This document shows positions 16,461 to 16,976 of a stretch of DNA of 16,976 bases, piece after piece. Both the position numbers and the translations under genes were made by a program. The notes beneath the pieces are model-generated. The model was not told where the DNA came from, did not search any database, and saw only the letters and a list, made by a program, of their open reading frames with translations. Numbering within the stretch: position 1 is the first letter of the stretch; each line of letters begins with the position of its first letter. Source of the stretch: Actinobacteria bacterium UBA4719 (GTDB lineage: Bacteria > Actinomycetota > Actinomycetes > Actinomycetales > Dermatophilaceae); contig DHJN01000245.1 in the NCBI GenBank assembly GCA_002404345.1, positions 31,153 through 48,128 on the forward strand, given 5' to 3'.

Positions 16461-16976
16461 TCACCGGGTCGGTCGGGGCCGCGGCTGGCATCGAGGGCAG
16501 GAGTACGACGAGCGGTTCATGAACGCCTCGCGCCGGATCAGGGCGCCGCACCGCGGGCACGGACGGCCTTCGCGGCCGTAGGCGTTCAACGACCGGTCGA
16601 AGAAGCCACTGGCACCGTTGACGTTGACGTACAACGCGTCGAAGCTCGTGCCACCCTGGCCCAGCGCTTCGAGCATCACGTCACGGACATGCTCGATCAG
16701 CCGCCCAGCTGCCGGCTTCGACAATGACGCGGCCTCCCGCTCACCGTGCAGCCGAGCGCGCCACAACGCCTCGTCCGCATAGATGTTGCCAATGCCTGAG
16801 ACGAGCCCCTGGTCCAGCAGGGCCCGCTTGACCGCCGTATGCCGTGACTTCAGTCGCGCGATGACCGCGCCCGGGTCGAAAGCCGGTTCGAGAGGGTCGG
16901 GCGCGATATGGGCGATACTTTCGGGGACCCCGCCCGTACGAGGCACCGGACTGAGACTTGGAACGCCAAGACTTGG
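16461..16976 (-). CDS. mutM: Formamidopyrimidine-DNA glycosylase MutM/Fpg, C-terminal part (cut by window edge)
   Basis: About 171 codons of the 3' part are visible, and the frame stays open to the window end, so a GTG at 16946 is internal and not a start. The protein removes oxidised purines such as 8-oxoguanine and nicks the abasic site. The visible part holds the helix-two-turn-helix segment [23 protein letters not shown] and the C-terminal zinc finger: CPRC, then RSSYSCPRC, including the conserved arginine just before the last cysteine pair. The N-terminal catalytic Pro-Glu lies outside the window. The end is normal, with a short basic tail PRPRPTR. It is the first gene of the run mutM, acyP, small gene, smc. 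Confidence 0.96.
   Translation of the reverse strand, partial: PSLGVPSLSPVPRTGGVPESIAHIAPDPLEPAFDPGAVIARLKSRHTAVKRALLDQGLVSGIGNIYADEALWRARLHGEREAASLSKPAAGRLIEHVRDVMLEALGQGGTSFDALYVNVNGASGFFDRSLNAYGREGRPCPRCGALIRREAFMNRSSYSCPRCQPRPRPTR

Overview
The window is a GC-rich stretch of actinobacterial chromosome. The gene order on the minus strand is the conserved actinobacterial block mutM, acyP, a small coiled-coil gene, smc, a small membrane gene, ftsY, then (past one plus-strand gene) amtB, glnB, glnD, ffh. Protein style points to Micrococcales, possibly Intrasporangiaceae/Dermatophilaceae. That placement is inference from resemblance; no search was run. Almost everything is core housekeeping. 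I see no CRISPR array, tRNA, rRNA, phage gene or intact mobile element.

Layout, right to left in the direction of transcription: the 3' part of mutM (window edge to 16461), acylphosphatase (16434-16159), a 66-aa coiled-coil protein (16018-15818), a 181-bp gap with a 37-bp direct repeat, smc (15636-12019), an 80-aa membrane protein (11935-11693) and ftsY (11556-10375). An MpaB-family oxygenase gene lies on the plus strand (9446-10480); its 3' end runs 106 bp antisense into ftsY. The intergene at 9273-9445 separates it from a nitrogen operon of amtB, glnB and glnD. GlnB and AmtB overlap by 4 bp and the glnB-glnD gap is 13 bp. ffh follows glnD by about 9 bp, so ammonium sensing and the SRP GTPase probably share a transcript. 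A GlnR-like operator precedes amtB.

The left part is more accessory. It holds a flavodoxin-fold NAD(P)H oxidoreductase (3351-2623), an amidohydrolase (2546-1458) and a lipoprotein substrate-binding subunit of a sulfonate/nitrate-type ABC importer (1062-22). The next gene of that operon appears to start at position 25 by an ATGA overlap and is cut off by the window edge. The 395-bp gap before the importer gene is the richest non-coding part. It holds a long two-tier hairpin, four abutting 15-bp repeats that also encode a Met/Cys-rich peptide, and a candidate promoter inside ATAACG/CGTTAT half-sites.

A recurring oddity is short tandem duplication with a unit of 9 or 15 bp: in the 1298-1357 gap, the ffh tail, the smc acidic loop, the MpaB-like gene tail and the left window edge. 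I found no convincing new system. The best leads are the 1150-1416 intergene, the GlnR-like region, the 15728-15840 repeat and the antisense tail over ftsY.
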